From Streptomyces sp. ITFR-16 (lineage in GTDB: Bacteria; Actinomycetota; Actinomycetes; Streptomycetales; Streptomycetaceae), in contig NZ_CP134609.1 in the NCBI RefSeq assembly GCF_031844705.1, positions 6,200,001 through 6,264,000 on the forward strand: 64,000 bases of DNA, given 5' to 3'. Shown piece by piece: positions 54,266 through 63,290 of the stretch. Numbering within the stretch: position 1 is the first letter of the stretch; each line of letters begins with the position of its first letter. Made by a program: the position numbers and the translations under genes. The notes below the pieces were generated by a model. The model was not told the DNA's origin and did not search any database. It worked only from the letters and a program-made list of their open reading frames with translations.

Positions 54266-54379
54266 TCCACCGGGGCGGGCCTCGCGCTTCGCCCTCCGCA
54301 CGGCCGTGCCCGCCGGTTCGCCGGGGGAGCACGGCCGTTCTTAATTAGCGCACCTGTTCTATTCGCGTACGCTGGACGC

Positions 54380-55009
54380 ATGGCACCGCACCAGCTCCAG
54401 GGATCGCTCTTCGACCAGGGCGACGAGGTACGCCTGGGCCCGCTGGGCGGGATGCGCAGGACGGTTCTCGGTCACGGGGCCTGGATCGACCTGCTGCCGG
54501 GATGGCTCAGCGGTGCCGGGACGCTGTTCGAACGGCTGGCCGCCGACGTCCCGTGGAAGGCGGAGCGCCGGGAGATGTACGAGCGCGTCGTGGACGTGCC
54601 CCGGCTGCTCGCCTTCTACGGGGCCGGCGAGCCGCTGCCGCACCCCGTTCTCGACGAGGCGCGCCGGGCCCTGTCCACGCACTACCGCGCCGAGCTCGGC
54701 GAGGAGTTCGCGACGGCCGGCCTGTGCCACTACCGCGACGGGCGCGACAGCGTGGCCTGGCACGGCGACCGCATCGGCCGGGGCGCCCGCGAGGACACGA
54801 TGGTCGCCATCCTCTCCGTCGGCACCCCCCGCGACCTGCTGCTGCGCCCGGTGGGCGGTGGCGGGGCCGTGCGCCGCCCACTGGGGCACGGCGACCTGAT
54901 CGTGATGGGCGGCTCGTGCCAGCGGACCTGGGAGCACGCCGTCCCCAAGTCCGCCCGGACCGCCGGCGGACGCATCAGCATCCAGTTCCGGCCGCGCGGG
55001 GTGCGGTAA
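54380..55009 (+). CDS. AlkB-like 2-oxoglutarate/Fe(II) dioxygenase
   Basis: A 209-residue oxidative dealkylation enzyme family member. The iron triad is visible as HGD in VAWHGDRIG and the distal His in WEHAVPK, with the 2-oxoglutarate-binding Arg in GGRISIQFR. The N-terminal MAPHQLQGSLFDQGDEVRLGPL (in part) is typical of the AlkB-homologue group in actinobacteria. A TACGCT hexamer 6 bases before the ATG suggests a leaderless mRNA, but the upstream PafBC-type element seen at ogt, uvrB and uvrC is missing. Confidence 0.9.
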   Translation: MAPHQLQGSLFDQGDEVRLGPLGGMRRTVLGHGAWIDLLPGWLSGAGTLFERLAADVPWKAERREMYERVVDVPRLLAFYGAGEPLPHPVLDEARRALSTHYRAELGEEFATAGLCHYRDGRDSVAWHGDRIGRGAREDTMVAILSVGTPRDLLLRPVGGGGAVRRPLGHGDLIVMGGSCQRTWEHAVPKSARTAGGRISIQFRPRGVR

Positions 55010-55083
55010 CCGCTCCCGGGGCGCCTGCCGAAAGAAGTCCTGCGCGAACCCTTGACCGCTGCGGGGGGTGAGGCCCACAGTAC

Positions 55084-55116
55084 TCGTTAATGCGCATTAG
55101 TAATACGCATTAACGA
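55084..55116 (+). promoter_or_regulatory. Tandem LacI-type operators before the regulator gene
   Basis: Two 12-base palindromes with the LacI-family CG centre: TAATGCGCATTA (55088-55099, perfect) and TAATACGCATTA (55101-55112, one mismatch), 13 bases centre to centre. Together they form an 11-base outer inverted repeat, TCGTTAATGCG / CGCATTAACGA. They lie 15 bases before the regulator start, so autoregulation is likely. No further copy was found in front of the downstream genes. Confidence 0.8.
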
Positions 55117-55130
55117 TCCGGAGGAACACT

Positions 55131-56234
55131 GTGGAAGAACCCAAGCGGCGGGCCCGGCCGGGCCGCGCCCCCTCGCCCGCGGGCCGCACGTCCCGGCCCC
55201 GGCAGGCCGAGGTCGCGCGTCTCGCCGGGGTCTCCCAGGCCACGGTCTCGCTGGTCCTCGGGGCGCGGAAACAGGGCGCCACGATCTCGGAGGAGACCCG
55301 GCGCAAGGTGCTCGACGCGGTGCGCACGCTCGGCTACGTCCCCGATCCGGCAGCCAGCAGGCTGGCCGCCGCGCGCAACAACCTGCTCGGGGTCTTCAGC
55401 TTCACCTCCACGTTCCCGACCGACGTGCAGCACTCGTACTACCCGTTCCTCGTCGGTGTCGAGCAGGAGGCCGCGGTCCGCGGCTACGACCTGGTGCTCT
55501 TCACCGGCTCCAGTACGGGCGGCGCCGGGGCCGCCGGTCCGCACGCGCTCAACCGGGTGCGGCTCGCCGACGGCTGTCTGTTCCTCGGACGCCACGCGCC
55601 CGCCGACGAGCTGCTGCGCCTGGTGGCCGACGGCTTCCCCGTGGTCCACCTGGGCCGCAGGGACGAGCTGGAGGGGCTGGCGTGGGTCGGCGCCGACTAC
55701 ATCAGCGCCAGCCGGGAGGTCGTCGCGCACCTCGCCTCCCTCGGGCACCGCCGCATCGTGCTCGTCCGCGAGGACGACGATGCCCCCGCGTCCACCGACC
55801 GCGAGCACGGCTTCCTCAAGGGCCTGGAGGAGGCGGGGCTGCCGGGCGGCCCCGGGGCCGTCTTCCGTTCGGCCGACCCGGAGCGCGACCTCACCGCGGA
55901 GCGGCTGCGCGGCTGGCTGGACGACGGGGTGACCGCGTTCGTCGCGGAGGAGACCGACACCGGCGATGCCTGGCGGGCCCTGCACGGCGCCGCACACTTC
56001 GTCGGGATCGACTGCCCGCGCGACGCCTCGCTCGCGGTGCTCGGCAGCCCGCCGCCGGACCTCGCGGACGGCCCGGCCATCACCGGATTCGACATCCCCC
56101 GTACGCGGCTGGGCGCCGCCGCCGTGCGGATGCTCGCCGCGCTGGTCGCCGGGGAGGAGGCGACGGAACCCCTCGTGGCCTGCGCCTTCCGCCCCGGCGC
56201 GACGGCCGGCCCGCCGCCCCCCGGCCATCTGTGA
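55131..56234 (+). CDS. LacI-family transcriptional regulator
   Basis: A 367-residue repressor. The HTH is VARLAGVSQATVSLVLG (about residues 27-43) after an Arg/Pro-rich N-terminal extension of about 25 residues, then the hinge DPAASRLAAARNNLLGV and a periplasmic-binding-like ligand domain (YYPFLVGVEQEAAVRGYDLVLF in part, VGADYISASREVVAHLASLGHRRIVLV in part, ITGFDIPRTRLGAAAVRML). GTG 55131 has GGAGG 6 bases upstream. First gene of the catabolic cluster that extends to 63225. Confidence 0.92.
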   Translation: MEEPKRRARPGRAPSPAGRTSRPRQAEVARLAGVSQATVSLVLGARKQGATISEETRRKVLDAVRTLGYVPDPAASRLAAARNNLLGVFSFTSTFPTDVQHSYYPFLVGVEQEAAVRGYDLVLFTGSSTGGAGAAGPHALNRVRLADGCLFLGRHAPADELLRLVADGFPVVHLGRRDELEGLAWVGADYISASREVVAHLASLGHRRIVLVREDDDAPASTDREHGFLKGLEEAGLPGGPGAVFRSADPERDLTAERLRGWLDDGVTAFVAEETDTGDAWRALHGAAHFVGIDCPRDASLAVLGSPPPDLADGPAITGFDIPRTRLGAAAVRMLAALVAGEEATEPLVACAFRPGATAGPPPPGHL

Positions 56235-56283
56235 CCCCCTCCGCGCCAACGCACCGAGCACACCCCGCACTTCAAGGAGAACC

Positions 56284-57897
56284 GTGATACCCGAACCCGA
56301 CATCCTCATCGTGGGCGCCGGTCTCGGCGGCGTCGCCGCCGCCCTCGCCGCCTGCCGGGCGGGACGCACCGTCGTCCTCACCGAGGAGACGGACTGGATC
56401 GGCGGCCAGCTCACCTCGCAGGCGGTCCCGCCGGACGAGCACCCCTGGGTGGAGGAGTTCGGGACCACCGCCTCGTACCGCGCCCTGCGCGAGTCCATCA
56501 GGGACCACTACCGCCGCTGGTACCCGCTGCGTTCCGAGGCCTTGGCCCTCACCACCCTCAACCCCGGGGCCGGCCGCGTCAGCAAGCTCTGCCACGAGCC
56601 GCGCGTCGCCCTCGCCGTACTGGAGGCGATGCTCGCACCGCACCGCTCGTCCGGCCGGCTCACGCTCCTCACCGAGCACCGCCCGGTCGCCGCCGAGGCG
56701 GGCGACGACGACACCGTGCGGTCCGTCACGCTGGAGGACACCCGAACCGGCAACCGCCGTACCCTCGGCGCCCGTTACGTCATCGACGCGACCGAGACCG
56801 GCGAGCTGCTCGAACTCGCCGGGGTGGAGCATGTGACCGGCGCGGAGGCGCGCGGCGAGTTCGACGAGCCGCACGCTCCCGAGGAGGCCCAGCCCCTCAA
56901 CCAGCAGGGCATCACGGTGTGTTTCGCGCTCTCCCACCACGAGGGCGAGGACCACACCATCGAGCGGCCCGCCGACTACGACTTCTGGCGCGCCTACCGG
57001 CCGGACTTCTGGCCGGGCCCGCTGCTCGGTTTCCTCGCCCCCGACCCCCGCAGCCTGGAAGCCGTACCGCGCACCTTCGTCCCCAACCCGGACCTCGACC
57101 CGCTCGACGTCAACGCCGACCAGTCGGCCGACGCGGGCGACAAGGAACTCTTCGGCTTCCGCCGCATCCTGGCCCGCAAACTGCACCGGCCCGGCGCCTT
57201 CGACTCCGACATCACGCTGGTCAACTGGCCGCTCAACGACTACTGGCTCAAGCCCCTGGTCGGCGCAGGCGAGGAGACATCGGCCGCCGCGCTGGCCGGG
57301 GCCCGCCAGCTCTCGCTGTCGGTGCTGTACTGGCTCCAGACCGAGGCGCCGCGCGCCGACGGCGGCCGGGGATTCCCCGGGCTCCGGCCGCGCCCCGACA
57401 TCACCGGCACGCCCGACGGGCTCGCCAAGGCCCCGTACGTCCGCGAGTCGCGCCGGATCAAGGCCGTCACCACCGTCACCGAGCACGACGTGTCCATCGA
57501 CATCGTCGGCCCGTACGGCGGCACCCGGTACCGGGACTCCGTCGGCGTCGGCAACTACCGCATCGACCTGCACCCCTCCACCGGGGGCGACAACTACATC
57601 GACATCGGTTCCGTGCCGTTCGAGATCCCCCTCGGCGCCCTGATTCCGCGCCGCGTCCGCAACCTGCTGCCCGCCGGCAAGAACATCGGCACCACCCACA
57701 TCACCAACGGCTGCTACCGGCTCCACCCGGTGGAATGGAACATCGGCGAGGTCGCCGGCGCCCTCGCCGCGCACTGTGTCGCCGAGGGCGTCGAGCCGCA
57801 CCGCGTCCAGGCCGAGGACAAGCGGTTCGAGGCGTTCGCCCAGGTGCTGGACCGCGAAGGCGTCCAGCGCCACTGGCCCGATGTACGCGGCTACTGA
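56284..57897 (+). CDS. FAD-dependent oxidoreductase (FAD_oxidored family)
   Basis: A 537-residue flavoprotein. The ADP-binding fold ILIVGAGLGGVAAALAACRAG is at residues about 7-27 (quoted in parts: VGAGLGGVAAALAA), followed by TEETDWIGGQLTSQAVPPDEH, RYVIDATETGELLELAGV, and the C-terminal FAD-binding IPRRVRNLLPAGKNIGTTHITNG. This is the PF12831-like architecture found in many sugar- or organic-acid clusters with unassigned substrates. GTG 56284 has AAGGAG 4 bases upstream. Translated directly after the regulator, 49 bases apart. Confidence 0.88.
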   Translation: MIPEPDILIVGAGLGGVAAALAACRAGRTVVLTEETDWIGGQLTSQAVPPDEHPWVEEFGTTASYRALRESIRDHYRRWYPLRSEALALTTLNPGAGRVSKLCHEPRVALAVLEAMLAPHRSSGRLTLLTEHRPVAAEAGDDDTVRSVTLEDTRTGNRRTLGARYVIDATETGELLELAGVEHVTGAEARGEFDEPHAPEEAQPLNQQGITVCFALSHHEGEDHTIERPADYDFWRAYRPDFWPGPLLGFLAPDPRSLEAVPRTFVPNPDLDPLDVNADQSADAGDKELFGFRRILARKLHRPGAFDSDITLVNWPLNDYWLKPLVGAGEETSAAALAGARQLSLSVLYWLQTEAPRADGGRGFPGLRPRPDITGTPDGLAKAPYVRESRRIKAVTTVTEHDVSIDIVGPYGGTRYRDSVGVGNYRIDLHPSTGGDNYIDIGSVPFEIPLGALIPRRVRNLLPAGKNIGTTHITNGCYRLHPVEWNIGEVAGALAAHCVAEGVEPHRVQAEDKRFEAFAQVLDREGVQRHWPDVRGY

Positions 57898-58086
57898 CCC
57901 ACCCCCGGGCGGCACCCGCCGCCCACGACACCGCACCACCGCTTCACCGCAAGGCCCCCCGGGCGGCGGCGGAGTGCCGGGCGGGCGCAGCTCCACCTGT
58001 ACCCGCCCGGCCCAGGGCCCCGGTCCCGTGAACGACCGGCCCCTGCCGCCCTCCGCCTGCCCACCCGCACAAGGAGGTGCCCAGCC

Positions 58087-60216
58087 ATGAACACCCACCG
58101 CATCCGCGTCGGCATCGACGTGGGCGGAACCTTCACCGACGCCGTGGCCGTCGATGCCACGACCCTGCTTCTGCTGGGGCAGGTGAAGGTTCCCACCAGC
58201 CACCACCACGAGGACGGCGTCGCCCACGGCATCGTCGAAGCTCTCGACCGCCTGCTGGAGCAGACCGGCCACACCCCGCAGGAGGTGACCTTCCTCGCCC
58301 ACGGCACCACACAGGCTACCAACGCGCTGCTGGAGGGCGACGTCGCCACCGTCGGCCTGATCGGTATCGGCGCAGGTCCGAGCGCGGCGCTCACCCGCCG
58401 GCTGGCCGCCCTGCGCAAGCTGGAACTCACCCCGGGCAAGCGGCTTCCGCTCGTCTACGGGCACGTGGCCGACCCGCAGGACGCGGCCGCCGTACGCGAG
58501 GCCCTGGACGCGGTCGTACGCGAGGGCGCCGAAGTGGTCGTCGCCAGCCAGCCGTTCAGCGTGGACCGCCCCGAGGGCGAGGACGCCGTCACCGCCGCCG
58601 CCGGGGAGCGCGGGCTGCCGACGACCGCCGCGCACGACATCACTTCGCTGTACGGGCTCCACAAACGGACCCGGACCGCCGTGGTGAACGCCGCGATCCT
58701 GCCGCGCATGCTCGCCACCGCCGATCTCGTCGACGCCTCCATCGCCAAGGCGGGGGTGAGCGCGCCGCTGATGGTGATGCGCTGCGACGGCGGGGTGATG
58801 TCGCTGGACGAGATGCGGCGCAGACCGCTGCTGACGGTGCTGTCGGGACCGGCGGCGGGTGTCGCCGGAGCGCTCATGCAGGAGCGCGTCAGCGAGGGCC
58901 TGTTCCTGGAGACCGGCGGAACGTCCACGGACATCAGCGTCGTGCGGCGGGGCAAGGTCGCCGTCCGGCACGCCACCATCCTCGGCCGGACCTCGTACCT
59001 GTCGGCGCTCGACGTCCGCACCGTCGGGGTCGGCGGCGGGTCGATGGTCCGGGTCGCGGGCGGCGCGGTCACCGGTGTCGGGCCGCGCAGCGCGCACATC
59101 GCGGGGCTGGCCTACGCCTGCTTCGCGAGCGCGGAGGACCTGCGCGACGCCAGGATCACCCTGATCCGGCCGAAGGAGGACGACCCGGCCGACTACGCGG
59201 TGATCGATGCCGCGGGCGGGCGCTTCGCGATCACGATGACCTGCGCGGCCAACGCCCTGGGACGGGTGCCGGAGGGGGACTTCGCGCGGTGCGACCCGTC
59301 CGTGGCCGAGGCCGCGATCGCCCCGCTGGCCGCCCTGCTCGGCACGGACGTCGCCGCGGCGGCGACGATGATCCTGGACGCGGGCACCGGCAAGGTCAGG
59401 GCCGTGGCCGAGACGATGATGCGCGACTACCGCCTCGACAAGGACACCGCGGTGCTCGTCGGCGGGGGCGGTGGCGCCGCCGCCGTCACGCCCCACCTCG
59501 CGGCCGTCACCGGCCAGGAGGGCAGGATCGCCCGGCACAACGAGGTGATCAGCCCCATCGGCGTGGCCCTCGCCCTCGTCCGGGAACAGGTCGAGCGCAT
59601 CATCCCCGGAGCCGGCCAGGAGCAGATACTCGCCGTGCGCGCCGAGGCCGAGGCCGCCGTCGTCGCCCAGGGCGCCGCCGCCGACGGCGTCGAGGTGGAG
59701 GTCACCGTCGACCCGCAGACCAGCACCGTGCGGGCCGTCGCGACCGGCGCCACCGAACTGCGGACCCAGGACCGGGCGCACCGCGCCGACGAGGCGGACC
59801 GGCTGCGCGCCGCGGCCGACAGCCTCAGGACCGACCCGGCCTCGGTGCGCGTCCTGGCGGGCACCCCCGCCCACACCGTGTACGGCACCGATGTGCACCG
59901 CCGGTTCCGCCCGGACCTCCACCCGGTGCGGGTCGTCGACGCGGACGGCGTCGTACGGCTCCACGCCCCCGACGCCCGGGTCGAGACCACCACCGTGGGC
60001 CGGGCCCCCGAAGTCCTCGCCGGTCTGGTGACTGAGGCGACGTCGTACGGCGACGGCGGTGTCCGCGCCCCGGCGCTGCGGCTGCTGCTCGGTTCCCGGA
60101 TCGCCGACCTGTCCGGGGTGCTGGATCCGCAGCCGCTGCTCGCGCTCGCCCGCAGCGAACTGCGCGCCCGCGCCGCCGACGAACCGGTCGTCGCCGTCCT
60201 GGAGGTGCGCTCATGA
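58087..60216 (+). CDS. Hydantoinase/oxoprolinase family protein (HyuA-like)
   Basis: A 709-residue protein of the HyuA/oxoprolinase-A type with an actin-like ATPase core. VGIDVGGTFTDAVAVD (residues about 8-23), LAHGTTQATNALLEG, VLSGPAAGVAGAL, LETGGTSTDISVVRRG and VGVGGGSMVRVAGG are the phosphate- and nucleotide-binding loops. The C-terminal about 200 residues look like the HyuA accessory domain. No HyuB (hydantoinase B) follows, which is unusual. ATG 58087 has AAGGAGG 7 bases upstream. The 189-base gap before it holds no gene. Confidence 0.88.
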   Translation: MNTHRIRVGIDVGGTFTDAVAVDATTLLLLGQVKVPTSHHHEDGVAHGIVEALDRLLEQTGHTPQEVTFLAHGTTQATNALLEGDVATVGLIGIGAGPSAALTRRLAALRKLELTPGKRLPLVYGHVADPQDAAAVREALDAVVREGAEVVVASQPFSVDRPEGEDAVTAAAGERGLPTTAAHDITSLYGLHKRTRTAVVNAAILPRMLATADLVDASIAKAGVSAPLMVMRCDGGVMSLDEMRRRPLLTVLSGPAAGVAGALMQERVSEGLFLETGGTSTDISVVRRGKVAVRHATILGRTSYLSALDVRTVGVGGGSMVRVAGGAVTGVGPRSAHIAGLAYACFASAEDLRDARITLIRPKEDDPADYAVIDAAGGRFAITMTCAANALGRVPEGDFARCDPSVAEAAIAPLAALLGTDVAAAATMILDAGTGKVRAVAETMMRDYRLDKDTAVLVGGGGGAAAVTPHLAAVTGQEGRIARHNEVISPIGVALALVREQVERIIPGAGQEQILAVRAEAEAAVVAQGAAADGVEVEVTVDPQTSTVRAVATGATELRTQDRAHRADEADRLRAAADSLRTDPASVRVLAGTPAHTVYGTDVHRRFRPDLHPVRVVDADGVVRLHAPDARVETTTVGRAPEVLAGLVTEATSYGDGGVRAPALRLLLGSRIADLSGVLDPQPLLALARSELRARAADEPVVAVLEVRS

Positions 60217-60833
60217 CGGCCGCACCGCTCGACCGGGCCGCACGCGCGGCGATCGGGGAACTCGCGGCGTACGACGACGCCGAGTTCGGCGCGCGGCTGC
60301 TGGCGAACACCCCCACGCACGAGGGGCGTGACCCGGAGCTGCTGCGGCAGTGGGCCCGCAGGGCCGACGCGTTCGGCTCGGCGCTGGCTCCCGCCGCCTC
60401 CACGGCCCGGATCGTGGAGAGCGAAGGCGGTCTGGCGAGGGGCCTGCTGGCCCGCTACACCTCACGGCCCGTGCCGACCGTCGAACTGTTCACCGACACC
60501 CTGGCCCTCGCCGAGGAGCTGACGGAGCGGCTCGGCTGGCGCCACTGGTTCCCGGCCGGTTCGGTACGGGCGGCGGCCCTCGCCCATGAGGCCGTGCACG
60601 AGCGGCTCCACCACGGGCCCGCGAAGAAGGCCCTGAAGCGCGACCTGAACCATGTCGTCCTCCGCGCCGGGCGGCACACCCTGTACGGCCACGTCGCCGG
60701 GGCCGACGAGATCGCCGCCCATGCCCACGCCCGCGTCGCCTGCGGACTGGGACGAAGCCCGCTCCTGCTCACGGCCGCCCTGGCCACCGCGGCCGGGCCG
60801 CGGCACGGATCCCCGCACGGAAGAGAGAAGTAA
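60213..60833 (+). CDS. Unknown protein in the HyuA-like cluster
   Basis: A 206-residue, probably soluble and mostly helical protein that I do not recognise. The middle is rich in His (HEAVHERLHHG, LNHVVLRAGRHTLYGHVAGADEIAAHAHARVAC, quoted in part), which could bind a metal. No signal peptide and no convincing membrane helix except a short hydrophobic C-terminal stretch (SPLLLTAALATAAG). It overlaps the HyuA-like gene by ATGA and sits 4 bases before the permease, so it is a fixed member of the operon. It could supply the missing HyuB-like activity; this is conjecture. Confidence 0.8.
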   Translation: MTAAPLDRAARAAIGELAAYDDAEFGARLLANTPTHEGRDPELLRQWARRADAFGSALAPAASTARIVESEGGLARGLLARYTSRPVPTVELFTDTLALAEELTERLGWRHWFPAGSVRAAALAHEAVHERLHHGPAKKALKRDLNHVVLRAGRHTLYGHVAGADEIAAHAHARVACGLGRSPLLLTAALATAAGPRHGSPHGREK

Positions 60834-60837
60834 CGCC

Positions 60838-62118
60838 ATGGGCGTCGTCATCCTTCTTGTCATGGCGGCCGGAGTCGCCGCGATGCTCACCCGCAGGCTG
60901 CCCACCGCCTTCGCGCTCGTCCTCCTCGGCGTCGTCATCGCCCTTGTCGCGGGCGCCCCGCCGACCGGCGAGAACAGCGTCCTGGACACGGTCGTGCAGA
61001 ACGGCGCGCCGATGCTCGCCGCCACGATGATCGCGATCCTGCTGGGCTCCTGGCTGGGCAGGCTCCTCGACGAGACGGGCATCGCGGGCACGCTCGTCCG
61101 CAAGATCGTCGAGTTCGGCGGGGACCGGCCGGTCGTGGTCGCCCTCGGCGTCCTCGCCGTCTCCACCCTCGTCGGCACGGTCACCGGCTCGGCCCCCGCG
61201 GCGATGCTCGCCGGCATCATCGGCATCCCCGCCATGATCGCCGTCGGCATCCCCAAGGTCACCGCGGCCGGGACGATCCTGATGGGCATCGCCGCCGGCA
61301 TGCCCTTCGAACTGCCCATCTGGCAGTTCTTCTCCACGGCCCTCGAACTGCCCGTCGACACGGTCCGCGGCTTCATGCTGAAGCTGTTCCCCTTCGCCCT
61401 GGCCGCCGCCGTCCTCTTCGTCCTCGTCGAGACGCGGCGGCGCGGAGTGGAACACGCGTGGTCGCTCAAGTCGGCGTCCGCCAAGCCGGCCTCCCGGCGC
61501 AGGCAACTCGGCGACGCCCCCTGGTACGCGCTGCTCACCCCGCTCGTCCCGCTGGGCCTCGCCCTCGGCCTCGAGGTCGCGATCCTGCCCTCGATGCTGG
61601 CCGGTGTCCTGTACGCACTGGTCACGACCACGCGGCCGCGCGACATGAACAAGCGGCTGCTGCGCACGCTGTACGGCGCGTTCGAGGTCGCGGCGGCGCC
61701 GATCGTGCTGTTCGTCGCCATCGGGATCCTGCTCGCCGCGGTGAAGCTGCCGGGCGCGGTGGAGACCCTGGAGCCGCTGGTCAAGGCCGTCAGCCCGCAG
61801 AACCCGGTGCTGTTCGTCCTGGTGTTCACCCTCCTCGTACCGCTCTGCCTCTACCGGGGGCCGCTGAACGTCTACGGCCTGGGCGCCGGCATCGCCGGTG
61901 TCCTCATCGCCGCCGGCATCTACCCGGCCGTCGCGGTCCTCGGCCTCGCCACCTCGTACAACCAGGTCTTCGGGGTGTCGGACCCCACCAGTACGCAGAC
62001 CGTCTGGAGCGCGCAGTACGCCGGGGTGACCCCCCAGCAGGTGATGCTGCGGACCCTGCCGTATGTCTGGGCCGTCGCCCTGGGCGGATTCTGCGTGACC
62101 GCCGCCAGTTATCTGTGA
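60838..62118 (+). CDS. Multi-pass permease (GntP/citrate-transporter-like)
   Basis: A 426-residue integral membrane protein with about eleven hydrophobic helices. Features include a Gly-rich turn VGTVTGSAPAAMLAGIIGIPAMIAVG, a central cytoplasmic loop (ETRRRGVEHAWSLKSASAKPASRRRQLG in part) dividing two halves, and NVYGLGAGIAGVLIAAG in the second half. The two-half design fits ion transporter/citrate-type or gluconate-type carboxylate permeases. Start ATG 60838 follows AGAGAAG. Probably imports the pathway substrate; the family assignment is tentative. Confidence 0.78.
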   Translation: MGVVILLVMAAGVAAMLTRRLPTAFALVLLGVVIALVAGAPPTGENSVLDTVVQNGAPMLAATMIAILLGSWLGRLLDETGIAGTLVRKIVEFGGDRPVVVALGVLAVSTLVGTVTGSAPAAMLAGIIGIPAMIAVGIPKVTAAGTILMGIAAGMPFELPIWQFFSTALELPVDTVRGFMLKLFPFALAAAVLFVLVETRRRGVEHAWSLKSASAKPASRRRQLGDAPWYALLTPLVPLGLALGLEVAILPSMLAGVLYALVTTTRPRDMNKRLLRTLYGAFEVAAAPIVLFVAIGILLAAVKLPGAVETLEPLVKAVSPQNPVLFVLVFTLLVPLCLYRGPLNVYGLGAGIAGVLIAAGIYPAVAVLGLATSYNQVFGVSDPTSTQTVWSAQYAGVTPQQVMLRTLPYVWAVALGGFCVTAASYL

Positions 62119-62181
62119 CCTCTCACGCCGGTCACCCCCACCCCAGTCATCTGTGATCGCTCACTCGGGACGGAGCACGAC

Positions 62182-63225
62182 ATGACACAGCACGACGACG
62201 CGTACGGGACACACCACAGCGGCCCCCGGCAGCCGAGCCGCAGGATCTTCCTGCGGGGCGCGGTCGCCGGGGCCGCCGCCACCGCCGGGATCGTCGCCAC
62301 CGGCGCCGCCGCGAGCAGCGCCGCGGCGGCCCCCGGCGGATTCCCCGACTACCGCTACACCAAGACGCTGCTGACGCCCTCGCGGCTGAAGTACAACCCG
62401 ACCGGCGAGATCATCTTCCCGTGCATCCGGGGCGTCTACGACAAGCTGGCCGCTCCGCTGGGCCGTTACTACCTCTACTACGGCCCGCACGATGCCCCCG
62501 GGGGGATCTGCCTGGCCTACGGCGACTCCCTGGAGGGGCCGTTCACCGAGTACCCGGCCAACCCCCTCGTCTCCAACAACTGGCAGCCGCACTACAAGGT
62601 CAGCCATGTCGCCTCCCCGCACGTCCTGTGGAACGAGGACGTCAAGGAGCTCTGGCTCTACTTCCACGGCGAGAACGGCACGACCCGCCTGGCCCGTTCC
62701 AAGGACGGCATCACCTTCACGTACGACAAGGTGGTGCTCACCACCGCGATGATGCCGGCGGGCAGCACCGAGACCTCGTACGCCCGCGTCTTCCGGCACG
62801 ACCTGCCCGCGCGCGGCGCGCGCTACGTGATGCTGTTCATGCTCAACAACAGCTCCAACCACCGTGACATCGCCTGGGGATGGTCGAAGGACGGCCGCGA
62901 CTGGACCTTCGCCCAGCAGCCGCTCGTACGCCACACCGACGTCGGTGCGGACAACATAGGCGGCCCGCACCTGCTGAGCCGGAACGGAAGCACGTACGTC
63001 GTCTACAACACCAACAAGGAGAGCGGCGGCAATCTGCTGATCACCGAGGTGGGCAACGACTTCTCCCGCCGCGACCACCTCGGCGTCTTCTACGACTCGG
63101 GCAGCGCCGCACCCGAGAACGGCCGCAGCGCCTCCCCGAGCTTCGGGACGGACCACGGGGTGCCGTACATGGTCTACGAGGCGGGCGAGCGGCTCCAGGG
63201 CTCGATCGCCGTCGCCCGCGGCTGA
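62182..63225 (+). CDS. Tat-secreted five-bladed beta-propeller glycosidase-like protein
   Basis: A 347-residue exported protein. A twin-arginine signal (SRRIFLRGAVAGAAATAG) leads into a propeller resembling GH43/GH32-type enzymes: IIFPCIRGVYDKLA, YYLYYGPHDAPGGICLAYGDSLEGPFTEYPANP (in part), LWLYFHGENGTTRLARSKDGITF, IAWGWSKDGRDWTFA and YVVYNTNKESGG. Repeated S/xDGxxF/W motifs mark blades. The catalytic acid triad is not certain. Probably releases the substrate that the permease imports. ATG 62182 with GGGACGGAG upstream. Confidence 0.78.
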   Translation: MTQHDDAYGTHHSGPRQPSRRIFLRGAVAGAAATAGIVATGAAASSAAAAPGGFPDYRYTKTLLTPSRLKYNPTGEIIFPCIRGVYDKLAAPLGRYYLYYGPHDAPGGICLAYGDSLEGPFTEYPANPLVSNNWQPHYKVSHVASPHVLWNEDVKELWLYFHGENGTTRLARSKDGITFTYDKVVLTTAMMPAGSTETSYARVFRHDLPARGARYVMLFMLNNSSNHRDIAWGWSKDGRDWTFAQQPLVRHTDVGADNIGGPHLLSRNGSTYVVYNTNKESGGNLLITEVGNDFSRRDHLGVFYDSGSAAPENGRSASPSFGTDHGVPYMVYEAGERLQGSIAVARG

Positions 63226-63237
63226 CAGAGAGAGGGC

Positions 63238-63272
63238 GGGGTGCGCCGGACCGGCGACGGACGGCGCACCCC
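63238..63272. terminator. Bidirectional terminator between convergent genes
   Basis: A perfect 11-base inverted repeat (GGGGTGCGCCG and complement) with a 13-base loop, 12 bases after the propeller stop and 18 bases from the stop of the convergent membrane gene. Confidence 0.75.
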
Positions 63273-63290
63273 ACCGCCCCCCCCGGGGAC

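Noticed and set aside
54341..54379. PafBC-type damage promoter before the AlkB-like gene
   Set aside because: A TACGCT hexamer is 6 bases before the ATG, but no TGTCR core lies 8 bases further upstream.
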